Assembly: GCA_965243835.1 (NCBI GenBank)
Contig: OZ251578.1
Span: forward strand, 1,798,001 to 1,862,000
Reading direction: 5' to 3'
DNA: 64,000 nt
Source of the DNA: G965202665 sp965243835
GTDB taxonomy: Bacteria > Actinomycetota > Acidimicrobiia > Spongiisociales > Spongiisociaceae
The position numbers and the translations under genes are program-made. This document shows, one piece after another, positions 61,590-64,000 of the stretch (position 1 is the first letter of the stretch; every line of letters starts with the position of its first letter). Under the pieces are notes generated by a model. The model had not been told where the DNA came from and ran no database searches. It saw only the letters and a list, made by a program, of their open reading frames with translations.

Positions 61590-64000
61590 TCAGGAAGCCC
61601 CCAGTTCCTCCAGTTGGGCGGCCAGTTTTTCGGACAGCGACCCGGCCGCGGCCGCCTTGGACTCCTCGGCGGCCACCACCGCGGCCGGGGCACGCTCCCG
61701 GAAACGGGGGTTGTCCAATTTTTGCCGGGCCCGCTCCCCGTCCCGGCGGGCCCGCTCCAGCCGCCCGCGCAGGCGCTCCCGTTCCGCGGCGACGTCCACC
61801 AGCCCCTCCAGGGAAATAAAGGCGCTGAGCGGTCCGGCCACCACCCGCGAATAACCGGCGCCGGGAGGGGCGCCCCGTTCGGGAACCATCCGGGCCAGGG
61901 CCGTCACTTGCGGGGACCACCACTCCTCCCACATCCCCTGCGGGTCGTGGACCAGGACCGGAACCTCCCGGCGGGGCGGCAAATTATGTTCGGAGCGGAA
62001 ACGGCGCAACCCGGTCACCAACTCCTGCAACAGGCCCATCCCGGGCGGGGCGGGGTAGGAGGGCGGATGAGGCCAGGAGGCGGTGATGCACATCCCCTCC
62101 CCCACCAGATGGCCGTACAACTCCTCGGTCAGGAAAGGAATAGCGGGGTGGAAATACTTGAGCAGGTCCCGCAACACCACCCCCAACGTGCGCCGGGCGG
62201 CTTGCGCCCGCCGGTCGCCGGGGTCGGCCCCCGACAAGGCGGGTTTGGACATTTCCAGATACCAGTCGAACGCCTCCGACCAGGCGAAGTTGTACAGCTC
62301 GGAGAAGGCGTCCGACAGCCGGTAGCGCTCCAGCAGGTCGTCCGCCTTGGCCCCCGTCTCGGCCAGGCGGGACAAAATCCAGGCGTCGGCCGGGCCGGGG
62401 TCCTCGGGGTAGCCCCCGTCCGGGGGAACGGGACCTGCATCTTGATGAACGATTACGTACTTGGCCGCGTTCCACAGTTTGTTCCCGAAGCGGCGGGCGG
62501 CGTCCACCCACTTTTCGTCGAAAGGCACATCGTGGCCGGGGGCGGCCGCCAACAGCAGGCTGAGGCGCAACGCGTCCGCCCCGTAGCGGTCGATCATCTC
62601 CATCGGGTCCAGGGCGTTGCCCGCCGACTTGGACATTTTGCGTCCGTCGGCGGCCCGCACCAGCCCGTGAATCACTATGTCCCCGAAGGGGGCGCTCCCG
62701 GTGAACTCCAAGGCCATTTTCAGCATGCGGGCCACCCAGAAAAAGATGATGTCGAACCCGGTGACCAGCACGGAGGTGGGGTAGAAGCGCCGCATATCGG
62801 GGGCGTCGTCCGGCCAGCCGAGGGTGCTGAACGGCCACAGGGCGGAACTGAACCAGGTGTCCAGCACGTCCGGGTCGGGTGTCAAATCCCGCCGGCCGCA
62901 CTCCCGGCAGGCGCCGGGGGCGGCGCGGGCCACCGTCACCGTCCCGTCGGCCGGGCAATGCCAGGCGGGAATGCGGTGCCCCCACCACAGCTGGCGGCTG
63001 ACGCACCAGTCCTGCAACTGCTCCATCCAGTGGAAATAGTTTTTCTCCCATCGTCCGGGTATGAAGCGGGAGCGGCCCTCCCGCACCGCCTCCACCGCCG
63101 GGCCCACCAGGTCCGCCACGCGCACGAACCACTGGTCGGACAGCAACGGCTCCACCGGGGTCCCGCTCCGGGAGCAGTGCCCCACCGCGTGCCGGTGCTC
63201 TTCGGTCCCGGCGATGAAACCGCCCTCCCGCAAGGCGGCGAGCACCCGCTCCCGGGCCGCGAACCGGTCCAGGCCGGCGAAGGGACCGGCGGCTTCCGTC
63301 ATCCGGGCGTCGGGGCCGATCACCTGTATCGGCTCCAACCCGGCCCGGGCGGCTATTTCAAAGTCCAGCGGGTCGTGGGCGGGGGTGACTTTCACCGCCC
63401 CGGTTCCGAACCCGGGTTCCACGGCCGCGTCGGCCACCACCGGAATCTCCCGGTCCAACAGCGGCAACCGCACCGTCCGCCCCACCGCCTCCCGAAACCG
63501 GTCGTCGTCGGGATGGACCGCCACCCCGGCGTCGCCCAGCATGGTCTCCGGGCGGGTGGTAGCCACCGTAATCCCCCCCTCGCCGTCCGCAAACGGGTAG
63601 GTGATGCGGGTGAGTTGGCCCACCGTGTCCCGGTACTCCACTTCGATGTCGGAGATGGCGGTGCGCAGGCCGGGCGACCAGTTGATGATCCTCCGCCCCC
63701 GGTAGATGAGGCCCCGCTCGTAGAGTCGCACGAACACTTCCCGCACCGCGGCCGACAAACCCTCGTCCAGGGTGAACCGCTCCCGGCTCCAGTCGCAGGA
63801 GTCCCCCAAGGCCCGCATCTGGCTGGTGATGGACCCCCCCGATTTGCGCTTCCATTCCCAAACCCGCTCCACGAACGCCTCCCGCCCCAGGTCATGGCGG
63901 CTGATTCCCTCGGCGGCCAACTCCCGTTCCACCACCATCTGGGTGGCGATCCCGGCATGGTCGGTTCCGGGCAGCCACAGGGCGGCGAACCCCTGCATGC
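61590..64000 (-). CDS. valS: Valine--tRNA ligase (N-terminus beyond the window)
   Basis: A class I aminoacyl-tRNA synthetase, over 800 aa visible; the N-terminus with HIGH lies beyond the right edge. Visible are LPGTDHAGIATQ (next to the edge), the editing domain with VATTRPETMLGD and TPAHDPLDFEIA, LYWARM-like FWVARMLKMALE, KMSKSAGNALDPMEMIDRYGAD, the anticodon-binding domain, and the C-terminal coiled-coil arm (AERERLRGRLERARRDGERARQKLDN). All agree with ValRS rather than IleRS or LeuRS. No frameshift seen. Confidence 0.96.
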   Translation of the reverse strand, partial: MQGFAALWLPGTDHAGIATQMVVERELAAEGISRHDLGREAFVERVWEWKRKSGGSITSQMRALGDSCDWSRERFTLDEGLSAAVREVFVRLYERGLIYRGRRIINWSPGLRTAISDIEVEYRDTVGQLTRITYPFADGEGGITVATTRPETMLGDAGVAVHPDDDRFREAVGRTVRLPLLDREIPVVADAAVEPGFGTGAVKVTPAHDPLDFEIAARAGLEPIQVIGPDARMTEAAGPFAGLDRFAARERVLAALREGGFIAGTEEHRHAVGHCSRSGTPVEPLLSDQWFVRVADLVGPAVEAVREGRSRFIPGRWEKNYFHWMEQLQDWCVSRQLWWGHRIPAWHCPADGTVTVARAAPGACRECGRRDLTPDPDVLDTWFSSALWPFSTLGWPDDAPDMRRFYPTSVLVTGFDIIFFWVARMLKMALEFTGSAPFGDIVIHGLVRAADGRKMSKSAGNALDPMEMIDRYGADALRLSLLLAAAPGHDVPFDEKWVDAARRFGNKLWNAAKYVIVHQDAGPVPPDGGYPEDPGPADAWILSRLAETGAKADDLLERYRLSDAFSELYNFAWSEAFDWYLEMSKPALSGADPGDRRAQAARRTLGVVLRDLLKYFHPAIPFLTEELYGHLVGEGMCITASWPHPPSYPAPPGMGLLQELVTGLRRFRSEHNLPPRREVPVLVHDPQGMWEEWWSPQVTALARMVPERGAPPGAGYSRVVAGPLSAFISLEGLVDVAAERERLRGRLERARRDGERARQKLDNPRFRERAPAAVVAAEESKAAAAGSLSEKLAAQLEELGAS

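Overview
The window is high-GC bacterial DNA, most likely from an actinomycete (Actinomycetota), and class Acidimicrobiia is my best guess. The reasons are: GC-rich coding sequence with many GTG starts; an actinobacterial-type LexA box (GAAC-N4-GTTC) in front of recA; the order dapA-rnj-ftsK ... rimO-cinA-recA on one strand; a complete mreBCD-mrdA-rodA rod-shape cluster leading into rng-rplU-rpmA-obgE-proB; several promoters whose -10 box sits only 7-8 nt before the start codon (leaderless mRNAs); and small secreted SLH proteins with poly-threonine linkers. No rRNA or tRNA gene was seen. The taxonomic call is inference.

Layout. 1-9.3 kb is accessory and metabolic: a partial gene tail, two NTPase genes with striking palindromes at their starts, two SLH-domain secreted proteins, a TrpB2-type tryptophan synthase, a glutaryl-CoA-dehydrogenase-like enzyme, a membrane protein, a solitary DNA methyltransferase and a 650-bp palindrome-rich non-coding stretch. 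9.3-13.9 kb is an aerobic form I carbon monoxide dehydrogenase operon (coxM-coxS-coxL plus an XdhC-family maturation protein fused to a YHS domain). The matching maturation genes coxD and coxE lie about 26 kb away (38.6-41.0 kb). 14.4-15.9 kb is a phage-like MT-A70 methyltransferase/DUF5131 pair placed just after recA. 15.9-22.3 kb carries recA, thpR, cinA, rimO and a type II GAPDH-like gene.

22.4-31.9 kb is a defence/accessory island inserted between rimO and ftsK. It holds a six-gene, start-stop-overlapping operon: a 92-aa protein, a COG4637-type ATPase, hsdM, an AT-rich membrane/coiled-coil protein, hsdS and hsdR. hsdM is interrupted by a frameshift in an 11-G tract, which is either phase variation or a sequencing error. 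A DUF1828 gene and two antitoxin-like genes without toxins follow.

32-46.7 kb returns to core genes: ftsK, rnj, dapA, a SixA-like phosphatase, an M23 peptidase, coxE, coxD, a nucleotidyltransferase pair, the potassium uptake genes trkA/trkH, and an AT-rich Thr-rich lipoprotein. 46.7-64 kb is the core block proB, obgE, rpmA, rplU, rng, rodA, mrdA, mreD, mreC, mreB, ndk, folC, a 5'-nucleotidase/LysM fusion, and valS, which runs off the right edge.

How it fits together: the CO dehydrogenase suggests energy scavenging from CO in an aerobic heterotroph. The mre/mrd/rod genes build a rod-shaped wall. Three separate methyltransferase loci and the island point to active exchange with phages and other mobile DNA. 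Statements about protein families come from recognising motifs by eye; no database search was run.
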